From JALHNI01 sp965229305 (lineage in GTDB: Bacteria; Acidobacteriota; Terriglobia; Bryobacterales; Bryobacteraceae): 64,000 nucleotides of DNA. Where the stretch lies: NCBI GenBank assembly GCA_965229305.1, contig CBDDIZ010000035.1:1-64000 (forward strand), read 5' to 3'. The notes under the pieces were generated by a model. It did no database searches. It saw only the letters and a list, made by a program, of their open reading frames with translations, and was not told where the DNA came from. Below are positions 1 to 8,809 of the stretch, piece by piece; the first letter of the stretch is position 1; each line of letters opens with the position of its first letter. A program made the position numbers and the translations under genes.

Positions 1-127
1 TGTGAATGGCCCACACCCCAGGCCCCGGTCCCGATCGACCGAAAATAGATAGAAAAGCGAGTAGAATCAACAACTCCCGGGTTCGTTTCGTCAATTTACC
101 CGGAGCGACGGCGTATACTGTTCACTG

Positions 128-595
128 ATGGATACGTCGGTACTCGATTCGGTCGAGCACTATATGCCCCTCACCTTCAATCCCGGCCAATACCGCGAGG
201 AACGTCGCGGTGGTGAGATTCTGCACAGCCTTGTGCAAGCCGGACTCGTCGCCTACCTCTGGAACCGCCGTCAGCGCTGGGACATCCGCGTCCTCCCTGA
301 GGTCGCCCTCGCCGAAGGCCGCCTTCCTGTCCCCGACCTCGCCGTCGCCAAACGCGGCGACACCCTCGACCAGGCTCCCTACCTCTGCATCGAGATCACG
401 TCCCCCGGCGACGACCCCACCGACCTTGACCGCCGCGTCCAGGAATACCTCGACCACGGCGCCTCCTTCGTCTGGGTCATCGAACCCTTTGTCCGCATCG
501 CCTGGATTTACTCTGCTGACGCCGTCGTCCAGGTGCCCGATGGTTGGCTCCGTGCCGAAGACATCGAGGTCCCCTTAGCCGAGATTTTCGAATGA
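128..595 (+). CDS. Uma2 family (DUF820-like) putative endonuclease
   Basis: A 155-residue protein with the hallmarks of the Uma2/DUF820 family, a PD-(D/E)XK nuclease-fold family of unknown biological role. Visible motifs are the PDLAV segment (putative metal-binding Asp, about residue 70) followed by the YLCIEITSP strand (putative catalytic Glu), then a region typical of the family with DRRVQEYLDHGA and VWVIEP. The length is normal. It starts with ATG 127 bases into the window. Its stop overlaps the start of glcE (ATGA at 592-595), so the two are probably translationally coupled, although no functional link is known. A TATACT hexamer at 114-119 could be a -10 element, but no convincing -35 is seen. 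Family assignment is fairly sure; activity is unproven. Confidence 0.85.
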   Translation: MDTSVLDSVEHYMPLTFNPGQYREERRGGEILHSLVQAGLVAYLWNRRQRWDIRVLPEVALAEGRLPVPDLAVAKRGDTLDQAPYLCIEITSPGDDPTDLDRRVQEYLDHGASFVWVIEPFVRIAWIYSADAVVQVPDGWLRAEDIEVPLAEIFE

Positions 596-1698
596 CCCTT
601 CTTCCCGATTCAGCGACGGCGCTGGCCGCCGCCTTGGCCCAAGCTGCGCAGGACCGCCAAACCATCGAAACCGGTGGCGCCTTCTCCAAAACTCGCGCCG
701 GCGGTCCGCGCGGCCACGCCCAACTCACCCTCTCCACCGCCAAGCTGAATCGCGTCCTGAACTACGAGCCGCGCGACCTCACCCTCAGTGTCGAGGCCGG
801 CATGCCCTTCGCCGAACTCTCCGCCCTCCTCGCGAAGAACGGCCAGATGATCCCGCTCGATCCGCCCTTCGCCAGCCGCGCCACCATCGGCGGCGTCGTC
901 GCCGCCAATAGCTCCGGCCCCCGCCGCCGCTGGTTCGGCACCGCCCGCGACCTCGTCATCGGGATGCAGTACGCCACCATGGAAGGCAAGCTCATCCAGT
1001 CCGGCGGCATGGTCGTCAAAAACGTCGCGGGCCCTCGATACCGGCAAACTCCACATCGGCGCGCTGGGCACCCTGGGCGTCATCACCGTTCTCAACTTCA
1101 AGCTCTTGCCGCTGCCGGTCGGCACTCGGACCTTCGCGCGCTCCTTCGCCACCGCCGCCGAAGCTGTCACCCGAGCGCGACCGCATCCTCAAAAGCACAC
1201 TCCAGCCCCTGGCGCTCGATCTGCTCAATCCCGCCGCCGCCCAGGCTCTCGGTCTCCAAGGCTTCACCCTCTTGCTCGAAGCCGGCGGACAGCCCGCCGT
1301 CCTCGATCGCTACGCCCGCGAACTCCCCGGCTTCTCGGTCATCGACGGCGACCTCTGGCCTCGCCTCACCGGCTACACCGAAACCTTCCTCGCCGCTCAT
1401 CCCGCCGGCTGCGTCGTCCGCGTCTCGAGCAAACTCACCGAAGCCGCTGCCGTGCTCGGCGCCTTCACCGGACCCGTCATCCTCCGCGCCGGCAACGGCG
1501 TCGCCTACGCCTACTGCGACACCGTGCCCGCCCAGCTACCCGCGCTCAAGTGCGTCGTCGAGTACGCCCCCGAACCGCGCCCCACCCTCGACCTCTGGCC
1601 CAACCCGGCCCCCCGACTTTGAACTCATGCGCCGCGTCAAGGACATGATGGACCCCCATCGCCTCCTCAATCCCGGCCGGCTCTACGGAAGACTCTAG
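592..1698 (+). CDS. glcE: Glycolate oxidase FAD-binding subunit GlcE (frameshifted)
   Basis: Encodes the FAD-binding (PCMH-type) GlcE subunit of glycolate oxidase, which with GlcD and GlcF oxidises glycolate to glyoxylate. The N-terminal frame carries the flavin-binding fold (DLTLSVEAGMPFAEL, then ATIGGVVAANSSGPRR and GGMVVKNVAG). The continuation (LDTGKLHIGALGTLGVIT) is in the next frame. Three apparent single-base insertions break the reading: in CCC at about 1032-1034, in CCC at about 1170-1172, and in the C-run at 1609-1614. Together they return to the first frame, and the normal C-terminus (DFELMRRVKDMMDPHRLLNP) is intact. The repaired product would be about 367 residues, normal for GlcE. 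It starts at the ATG overlapping the upstream stop. The indels look like sequencing errors or recent decay. No glcD lies between this gene and the window start. Confidence 0.85.
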   Translation: MTLLPDSATALAAALAQAAQDRQTIETGGAFSKTRAGGPRGHAQLTLSTAKLNRVLNYEPRDLTLSVEAGMPFAELSALLAKNGQMIPLDPPFASRATIGGVVAANSSGPRRRWFGTARDLVIGMQYATMEGKLIQSGGMVVKNVAGPRYRQTPHRRAGHPGRHHRSQLQALAAAGRHSDLRALLRHRRRSCHPSATASSKAHSSPWRSICSIPPPPRLSVSKASPSCSKPADSPPSSIATPANSPASRSSTATSGLASPATPKPSSPLIPPAASSASRANSPKPLPCSAPSPDPSSSAPATASPTPTATPCPPSYPRSSASSSTPPNRAPPSTSGPTRPPDFELMRRVKDMMDPHRLLNPGRLYGRL

Positions 1699-1701
1699 CT
1701 C

Positions 1702-2993
1702 ATGGCCACTGAAACCACCGCCCAGTATGTGAAGCCCGGCCGGCATCCCGACGCCCCCGCGCAAAAAGATCTCGACCGCTGCGTTCACTGTGGCCTGTGC
1801 CTCAACGCCTGCCCCACCTATCGTGAACTCGGTGTCGAAATGGACTCGCCCCGCGGCCGCATCTACCAGATGGTCCAGGTCGCCACCGGACAGGTGCCCA
1901 TCAACCCCACCTATACCGAGCACATGGACCTCTGCCTCGGCTGCCGCGCTTGCGAAACCGCCTGCCCCTCCGGCGTCGAATACGGCAAGCTCATCGAAGC
2001 CGCCCGCACCGAGCTCAACGCAGTCCGGCCCAAGGCTTCCTGCGCCGCCTCACCGAGGGCTTCGTCTTCCGTCACCTGCTCTCCTCGCGTTTCCTGCTTT
2101 CTATCGTCGGTCTGAAGCTCTGGATTTACCAGCGCACGGGCCTGCAGTCGCTCGTGCGCGCCACCGGCATCCTCAAACTGCTGGGCCTCGCCGAAATCGA
2201 GCAACTCACGCCCACCGCCGAACGCCCCACCTTCTTCAGCAAAATCGGCCAGGTCTTCCCGGCCGAAGGCACCAAACGTAAAAAGGTCGCTCTGCTCGCC
2301 GGCTGCATGCAGAATGTCTTCTTCGCCCGCTTGAATGACGCCACCATTCGCGTGCTGCAGAAGAACGGCTGCGAAGTGCACGTCCCCGCCGAGCAGACTT
2401 GTTGCGGCGCGCTCCACGCCCATTCTGGCTTCCGCGACGAAGCCCGCGCCCTCGCCAAACAGAATGTCGAAGCCTTAGTCGATGGCGGCTTCGATGCCAT
2501 CATCTCGAACACCGGCGGCTGCGGCGCCACGCTGAAGGAATACCATCACCTCCTCGAGCACGATGCCCGTGCCGAAAAGTTTGTGAGCCTCATGCGCGAC
2601 ATCAACGAGTTCCTCGCCAGCCTCGAACTCAACCCGAACATGAAGCCGATCAACGCCGTGGTCACCTATCAGGACTCCTGCCACTTGGCCCACGGCCAGA
2701 AGGTCACCAAGGCTCCCCGTCAGCTCATCTCCAAAGTTCCCGGCATCAATTTCGTCGAAATGCCGAACGCCTCGATCTGCTGCGGCAGCGCCGGCATCTA
2801 CAACGTCGTCCAGAACGAGCTCGCCATGGAGATTCTCGAAGCCAAGATGGGCAACGTCAATCTCACCAAGGCCGATCGCATCATCTCCTCGAACCCCGGC
2901 TGCATGCTGCAGCTCCGGGCCGGCGAAAAGCTCCACGGCCACAACCGACCTGTGCAGCACGTGGTCGAACTGCTCGACGAAGCCTACCGCTAG
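1702..2993 (+). CDS. glcF: Glycolate oxidase iron-sulfur subunit GlcF (frameshifted)
   Basis: The iron-sulfur subunit of glycolate oxidase, which carries electrons from the GlcD/GlcE flavins. Two ferredoxin-type [4Fe-4S] motifs are visible near the N-terminus (CVHCGLCLNACP and CLGCRACETACP). Two CCG domains follow: CCGALHAHSGF, then SCHLAHGQ with CCGSAGIYN. It starts 3 bases after the glcE stop, so the pair forms an operon. One base appears to be missing near 2031-2036: the frame changes after AVRPK and continues as GFLRRLTEGFVFRHLL. With one base restored the product is 430 residues, as expected. The stop overlaps the stop of the convergent acylase gene. Confidence 0.87.
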
Positions 2994-5040
2994 AACTTCT
3001 CGCGGCTCTCGAGATTGGCTTCCACCTCGCCGCGCGTCCGCCACGCCGTGCGCATCTTCTTCGCGCTCACCAGCGGCAGTTGATCGTCGCTGTGCGTCGT
3101 CCCCGGCTGCGACGAGTTGCCGTAACTCGTGATCACCTGCGCCCGAATCGGGCTGCCGAACTCGACGATGCAGACAAACGTGTCGCCCACGCTCGCCTCG
3201 CGCTTCGGCGCCGGATACTGCAGCACTCGGAACGCGCCCAGCCCGCCGGAAGCGCCGTTCCCCGGCAGGTTTACCTTGCCGCGCACCAGCCGCCGGTGCT
3301 CGCCATAGGCTGCTTCGAGCGCCCCGTAGCTGGTGATCGTCTCGAGCGCCGCTTCGTCCAGCATTTTGGCGGCCGCCGCCGGATCCTTTAAGCCGCGCGG
3401 TGTCGTCAGCGGTTCGGCCGCTTTCTGCGGCACGGCAAAGCCGCTCTTGTTGGTGAAGGCCGCTCCGCCGAAGCGCTTGGCCCAGTTCTCAAACAGCAGC
3501 GCGCCGCGGCTGCCGCTATCGGCGTTGCGATCCCAGGCCGCCAGCACGGCGGCGGCTTGCTTCGCCCGGTCCGTACCGTGCGCGCGCACCGCCGTCAGCA
3601 GATCATCGAGCACGTGGTCGGCAAACTCGAGCCGCGTGGAATACTTGCGCGCCACCACCTCTTCGAACGAGAGCTTGTCCTGGGCGCTCAACATGCGCAG
3701 CGAACTCGACGTGCGGAAGGTAAAGTCGCGGCCAGCCGTGTAAGGCGCGAACTTGGTCGCGTCGAGCGGCGGCAGCGTCGACGTCCACGGTGGGTCATTC
3801 GTGTTCTGCACCCAACCCGCTGGCGGATCGATCGTCTTCGGCAACTCCCTCGTAGCTATGAATGCCCGTCCATAGCGTCGATGACGTATCGCCCGGCACC
3901 ACGCCGGCCCAGTAAGCCAAATCTCCTGAGGCACGCTTCGGCAGCGTCCCATTGAACAGATACATCACGTGCCCGTCGCGATCGCCATAGGTGATGTTGA
4001 ACGTCGGCACCTGCAGGCGCCGTACCTGCGCCTGATACTCGGCAAAGTTCTTCGCGATGGCCATCTTCCAGTACTGTTCAAGCAGGAACGGACGGTCGAG
4101 CGCGCCGGTCTTCTGCGCCATCACCAGGCCGTTCTTGTCCCACACCACCGGACCATGTACGGTGCTGCGAATGGTGAGCGTCTCGTCTGGCGCGCCCTTC
4201 ACTTTGATGGTCTTCGTCTCGACGGTGAACGGCTTCACCGCGCCGTCGAACACGTAGCCGTTCTCGCGCAGCGTCAGTTTGTAGAGGTCGCTCGCGTCGA
4301 TGCTGTTCACCGTTTGCGTGAAGGCGAGGTAGTCGCTAAACACGAAGCGCAGCACCGGAAAGCCGATCTGGCTGGCGCCGTAGAGGTTCATGCCCGGCCC
4401 GTTCAGATGCGCTTCGTAGTAGGTGTACCAATCCTGCCAGGGTAGATGCGGGGTTCATCAGCACGATGGTCTTGCCGCTGGTGGAGTGCTTAGGCGCGAT
4501 GGCCCAGGCGTTCGAGCCGATGTTGCCCGGCGCGATCGTGCGGCCGCTGGCCGCCAATGCCACGCGCTGTGCCGAACTGAGGTAACTGAAGTGGACGATG
4601 CGATGGACGTGGATCATCGAGTCCGCGCCGGTGATCGGCAGCACCGGCTTCATCTCGGCCGCGATCTGCTCCGGATGGCGCTTGGCAAACTCGTTCATGC
4701 CCTCGGCGAAGGCGTCCAGATAGCTGCGAAATTCAGGCGTCTGCTGCTGATACCAGGCGCGGCCGCGCTCGGGCACGCCGTTGGTCAGTACCCAGCGATC
4801 GAGCTCGAGCCCCTTCGGCCCCCAGTACTCGGCGCCACGTCCACGGCTCTCGCCATACAGCTTCAGGATGAGGTTCGCGTGGCTTTGCATCTGCGCGTAG
4901 CCATAGCCGTAGAACATACCGGCCGCGTTTTTAGCGTAGATGTGCGGCACGCCGTAACGGTCCCAGAGGATCTCCACCCCGCGCTCGGCGGCGTTCATGC
5001 TGCCCGTGATCAGCAGCAGCCAAACCAACGTTCTTGCCAT
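2990..5040 (-). CDS. Penicillin acylase family (peptidase S45) hydrolase, frameshifted
   Basis: An N-terminal-nucleophile amidohydrolase of the penicillin/acyl-homoserine-lactone acylase family. The start MARTLVWLLLITG is a signal peptide, so the enzyme is periplasmic or secreted. The alpha-chain part contains EILWDRYGVPHIYA. The autocatalytic cleavage point is the GSNAWAI motif, whose Ser becomes the nucleophile of the beta chain. The beta chain continues with STVHGPVVWD and FNITYGDRDGH. Two one-base insertions are apparent on the coding strand: at about 4449 (after LMNP, true frame HLPWQDWYTYYEAHL) and in the CCC/GGG run near 3846. Repaired length is about 682 residues, typical of the family. 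The substrate cannot be told from sequence. The ATG at 5044-5046 is an alternative start. Confidence 0.85.
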
Positions 5041-5126
5041 GTGCATCCCTTCTCCCACTGCGGCGGCGAACGGGGCCAACTGTCCCAGATTGTAGCGCGA
5101 TCGTCCGATCGCGGTTACTCTGGAAC

Positions 5127-5777
5127 TTGGCCTATTCATTAGTGATTTTTGATCTCGACGGCACGCTGATCGATTCGCAAGCCGACCTCGCCTCTTCCGT
5201 CAACGCCACGCGCCGCTTCATGGGCATGGATCCGCTCGACCGCGCTACCGTCGCCTCCTACGTCGGTCACGGCGCTCCCGTGCTGATCCGCCGCACGCTG
5301 GGCCCCGAAGCCAGCGAGCAGGACGTCGCCCGCGCCCTCGATTACTTCATCCGCTACTATCACGAGCACTGCCTTGACGAGACGCGCCTTTACCCCGGCA
5401 CCCAGCAGATGCTCGACGACCTTCAGCAAGCCGACCGCCGCTTGGCCATCCTCACCAACAAGCCCGTACGCATCAGCCACCGCATCGTCGAAGGCCTGGG
5501 CTTAAAGAATCACTTCTTCGAAGTCTTCGGCGGCAACAGTTTTGAGCAGAAGAAGCCGCACCCGATCGGCATCGACAAGCTGCGGGAAGTCACGGGCCTC
5601 GCGCCGGAGTTGACGCTCATGGTGGGCGATAGCGGCGTCGACGTCGAGACCGCACGCAATGCGAAAGTCGCCTCCTGCGGCGTCACCTTCGGCTTCAGCC
5701 CCGAGACTCTCCGCGCGGCCTCACCGGACTACCTGATCGACCACATGCCCGCTCTCACACCGATCGTGCTGTCATAG
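5127..5777 (+). CDS. HAD-superfamily phosphatase, phosphoglycolate phosphatase-like
   Basis: A HAD hydrolase of the phosphoglycolate phosphatase type (216 residues). Motif I is VIFDLDGTLIDS, with the nucleophile Asp and acid/base Asp. Motif II is ILTNKP, motif III the Lys in QKKPHPIGID, and motif IV VGDSGVDVETARNA. The alpha-helical cap lies between motifs I and II. No ATG fits: TTG at 5127 gives the usual four residues before motif I, and GTG at 5142 would start inside the first strand, so TTG is preferred. The neighbouring glcE/glcF genes make a role in clearing 2-phosphoglycolate plausible, but this is inference. It is divergent from the acylase gene. Confidence 0.85.
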   Translation: MAYSLVIFDLDGTLIDSQADLASSVNATRRFMGMDPLDRATVASYVGHGAPVLIRRTLGPEASEQDVARALDYFIRYYHEHCLDETRLYPGTQQMLDDLQQADRRLAILTNKPVRISHRIVEGLGLKNHFFEVFGGNSFEQKKPHPIGIDKLREVTGLAPELTLMVGDSGVDVETARNAKVASCGVTFGFSPETLRAASPDYLIDHMPALTPIVLS

Positions 5778-5788
5778 ACTATTCGGGA

Positions 5789-6256
5789 ATGAATCCGATC
5801 TTCAAGAAGCTGAACTTTAAGGACCAGTCGGCCATCGTCGTCATCGATGCCCCGCCGTCCTTTCAGCCGGCCATCGAAGAGATGCGGGAATCGGTCGCGG
5901 TGCGCGACAAACTCGCCAACGCCAAGGATGCCGTCTTCGCTTTGGCCTTCGCCACGCGGAAAAGCCAGGTCGATCGGTTCGCCGACCAGATCGCCAAATC
6001 GGCCAGTGCCGATCCGGTCGTCTGGGTCGCCTATCCCAAGGGCACCTCGAAGAACTACCAGTGCGAGTTCAACCGCGACAACGGCTGGGACCGGATGGGG
6101 GCGCATGGTTTCGAGCCCGTGCGGATGGTCGCGATCGACGACGATTGGTCCGCCCTGCGCTTCCGGCGCGTCGCGAACATCAAAACCATGACGCGCCGCA
6201 CCACCATCTCCCAAGCCGGCGCCGACAAAGCGCGAAAAGGCCCGAAGTCCTCCTAG
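5789..6256 (+). CDS. DUF3052-like protein of unknown function
   Basis: A 155-residue soluble protein. The layout resembles DUF3052-type proteins: an N-terminal segment (QSAIVVIDAPPSF) followed by a strand of the type VVWVAYPKGTSK, and then a C-terminal VRMVAIDDDWSALRFRRV block. These match the 'WVAWPKK' and 'DETWSGLKF' signatures of that family as I remember them. No catalytic residues are known. The C-terminal 25 residues are basic (TMTRRTTISQAGADKARK). It follows the HAD gene by 11 bases and could be cotranscribed with it. The strand base composition changes right after this gene. Confidence 0.65.
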   Translation: MNPIFKKLNFKDQSAIVVIDAPPSFQPAIEEMRESVAVRDKLANAKDAVFALAFATRKSQVDRFADQIAKSASADPVVWVAYPKGTSKNYQCEFNRDNGWDRMGAHGFEPVRMVAIDDDWSALRFRRVANIKTMTRRTTISQAGADKARKGPKSS

Positions 6257-6290
6257 CAGTGCGTCTGCCAAAGCCGATACAATCCGCTTG

Positions 6291-8244
6291 ATGCGATTTC
6301 TTCCTTTCCTGCTGTTGGCTTCGTTGGCTTTGGCGCAGCGTTCCGGTCCGGTGCGGCCTGTCCCGCCGCCGGGCGTCGAGGTGCCGGCTGCCGATCGGAA
6401 GGATCTCGAAGGCGGCTTGAAGCGGCTGGCCGAGGCCATGGCGCCGTTCAAGAATCATCCGGATTACGCCGACATCGCGATCTTCCACGAAGCGGTGCGC
6501 TATGCCGCTCACCTACGGCGAATTCTTCAAGACCGAAGAGATCTTCAAAGCCAAGGAACTGCTGAAGCAAGGACTGACGCGGGCCGAAGAACTCGCGGCC
6601 GGCCGGCCCTCCTGGAACACGGCGACCGGACTGGTGCTGCGCGGCTACATCTCGAAGATCGACCACAGCGTGCAGCCATACTCGATCATCGTGCCGCCCG
6701 GGTTTGCCAAGGATCCGGCGCGTGCGCGGCGGCTGGACTTCTGGGCGCATGGCCGTGGCGAGATGCTGAGCGAAGTGAACTTTCTTTGGGACCGTCAGCG
6801 CCAGCCCGGCGAGTGGGTTCCCAAGGACGCCCTATCTCGTCCACCTCTATGGCCGCTTCTGCAACGCGAACAAATTTGCCGGCGAAGTCGATCTCTCCGA
6901 GGTGCTGGCCGACATGAAGAAGAAATACGCGATCGACGAAGACCGCGTGCTGATTCGCGGCTTCTCGATGGGCGGGGGCATCCACCTGGCAGTTCGCCAC
7001 GCATTATGCGTGGAAGTTCGCGGCCGCGGCGCCGGGCGCGGGCTTTGCCGAAACGCCCGAGTTCCTGAAGATGAAGTCCGACGAACTGGTGCAAACGCCG
7101 GACTGGCAGAAGAAGCTCTGGCGCCTCTACAACGCCACCGACTACGGCCGCCAATCTGTATAACGTGCCCGTGGTGGCCTACTCCGGCGAAGATGACGGC
7201 CAGAAGCAAGCCGCCGACATCATGGCCAAAGCGCTCGACGCCGAAGGCATGCAGATGACGCACGTGATTGGCCCCAAGACCGGCCATCGCTATCATCCCG
7301 ATTCGAAGCCCATCATCGACGCGAAGCTCGATGCGCTGGCGGCGCGGGGCCGTGATTTGTACGCCCGCAAAGTGAAGTTCGTCACCTATACGCTGCGCTA
7401 CAACCGCATGAAGTGGATTGTGGTGGATGGGCTGGAGCAGCATTGGGAACGGGGCCGCGTGGAAGCGGAATACTCGGCGAACGGCTTCGACGTGAAGACC
7501 TCCGGAGTGACGGCGTTGCGTTTGGACTTTGGCCCCGGCGGCTATCCGCTCGATGCGGCCGCCAAGCCGATCATCCGTCTGGACGGCCAGACGCTGACCG
7601 GGCCGGCGCCGTTCACCGACCGTTCCTACACGGCGAGCTTCGTGAAGCAGGCCGGCCGCTGGAGCGTGGGCACGCCGCAAGGGCTGCACAAACGCCACGG
7701 GCTGCAGGGGCCGATCGACGACGCTTTCTTCAACTCGTTCCTGATGGTGAAGCCGACCGGCAACGCGCTCGACACCGCGATTGAGCCGTGGGTGAAAGCC
7801 GAAAGCGAACGCGCGCTGCGCGAGTGGCGCAAGGTGTTTCGCGGCGACGCGCCGGTGAAGGACGATGCGCAGGTGACCGACGCCGACATCGCGGCCAACC
7901 ACCTGGTGCTGTGGGGTGACCCCGGCTCAAACGCCATTCTGGCGCGCATCGCGCCGCAGTTGCCCGTGAAGTGGACCGCCGCCGGCGTGATGGTGGGCGC
8001 GAAGACCTATGCGCCGGGCCACGTGCCGCTGCTGATCTATCCGAATCCGCTGAACCCCGCCAAGTACGTGGTGCTCAACAGCGGCTTTACCTTCCGCGAG
8101 TTCGAGGCGCTGAACAATGCGCGCCAAGTGCCGAAGCTGCCGGATTGGGCGATCGTCGACACGTCGACGCCGCCCGATGGTTACGCGCCCGGCAAGATTG
8201 CCGCCGCGGGTTTCTTTTCCGAAGACTGGAAGCTGAAGCCGTAA
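6291..8244 (+). CDS. Secreted alpha/beta-hydrolase (prolyl-oligopeptidase-like), frameshifted
   Basis: A large exported serine hydrolase. The start MRFLPFLLLASLALAQ is a signal peptide. The nucleophile elbow is RGFSMGGG (Ser in GFSMGG), followed by an acidic VVAYSGEDDGQ segment and a TGHRYHPD segment that could supply the Asp and His of the triad. The C-terminal 300 residues form a beta-rich part seen in Acidobacteria homologues (WTAAGVMVGAKTYAPGHVPL). Four one-base insertions are inferred, near 6503, 6830, 6978-6990 and 7148. After removing them the frame is continuous and the product is 649 residues. It is intact from 7165 to the stop. The substrate is unknown; peptide or carbohydrate ester are both possible. 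Confidence 0.7.
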
Positions 8245-8250
8245 AAAAAG

Positions 8251-8278
8251 GGCGGGTCTTCCGCAAGGAAGGCCCGCC
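8251..8278 (-). terminator. Intrinsic terminator of the kinase transcript
   Basis: A perfect 12-bp stem with one G-T pair (GGCGGGTCTTCC / GGAAGGCCCGCC) and a GCAA loop. Read on the minus strand it is followed by CTTTTTTT (plus-strand A-run at 8243-8249), the form of a rho-independent terminator for the minus-strand transcript. It lies just after the stop of the convergent hydrolase gene and may work on both strands. Confidence 0.8.
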
Positions 8279-8377
8279 AGCAAATACAGTTTGCTCTATG
8301 GACAGTAGGCTTTTTGAGAGCAGACATGTGCGGATCTTCTCCGCTGTTTACCTCATCGGTCAGGGAGGGGTAGTTCT

Positions 8378-8809
8378 TTAGAACGACCTGACCTCATCGA
8401 AGCCTTCGGCCAGGGTGGGCCACTGCAGCTTGGCGGCCATCGCTTCAATCACTTCCGGCGGCACGATGCGCTGCCGGGCGGCGTTGCGGCGCTGGCAGAC
8501 TTCGAGCGGGGTAGGGAAGCAGACGGCCTCCACGCGCGCGCCATGAGCCTGGGCGATCTTGATCCAGGCCTTGCGGTGAGCGCGCTGCAGGTTGGTGGCA
8601 TCCAGAATTGTGGCCGGCATGCCGAGCTCAAGCCGGCGCCGCAGCAGGTAGCGCAGCGTGGCAAAGACGGTGCCGTGGATCTGCTGATTGGTGGCGTCGT
8701 CGGCGAGCAGTTCCCGCACGGCGTCCGAAGACAGGACCGTGATGCCCGCCGCGGCCGCCCAGGTGGATTTCCCGGACCCGGGCAGCCCGATCAGCACCAG
8801 CACGCGCAT
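8378..8809 (-). CDS. Small P-loop kinase (AAA/predicted nucleotide kinase family)
   Basis: A 143-residue P-loop protein. The Walker A motif GLPGSGKST is at residues 7-15, followed by VLSSDAVRELL and the ILDATNL segment typical of the polynucleotide-kinase/zeta-toxin-like 'predicted kinase' group. The last third holds RRNAARQRIVPPEVIEAM, a probable lid. The family phosphorylates nucleic-acid ends or small metabolites; the substrate here is not evident. The start ATG shares one base with the stop of the acyl-CoA dehydrogenase gene (TAATG), so the genes are translationally coupled. A terminator lies 100 bases downstream. Confidence 0.8.
   Translation of the reverse strand: MRVLVLIGLPGSGKSTWAAAAGITVLSSDAVRELLADDATNQQIHGTVFATLRYLLRRRLELGMPATILDATNLQRAHRKAWIKIAQAHGARVEAVCFPTPLEVCQRRNAARQRIVPPEVIEAMAAKLQWPTLAEGFDEVRSF

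Noticed and set aside
1..127. Possible DnaA box (TGTGAATGG at the window start)
   Set aside because: Only seven of nine positions fit the TGTGNATAA form, no cluster of boxes or dnaA is present, and the skew switch is 6 kb away.
1000..7200. Programmed ribosomal frameshifting as the cause of the broken genes
   Set aside because: Up to four shifts per gene, in different enzyme families, without slippery heptamers or stimulatory structures; indel errors are simpler.
8298..8378. 27-codon frame starting MDSRLFES between the convergent genes
   Set aside because: No ribosome binding site, lies next to a terminator, and lacks membrane or motif features.
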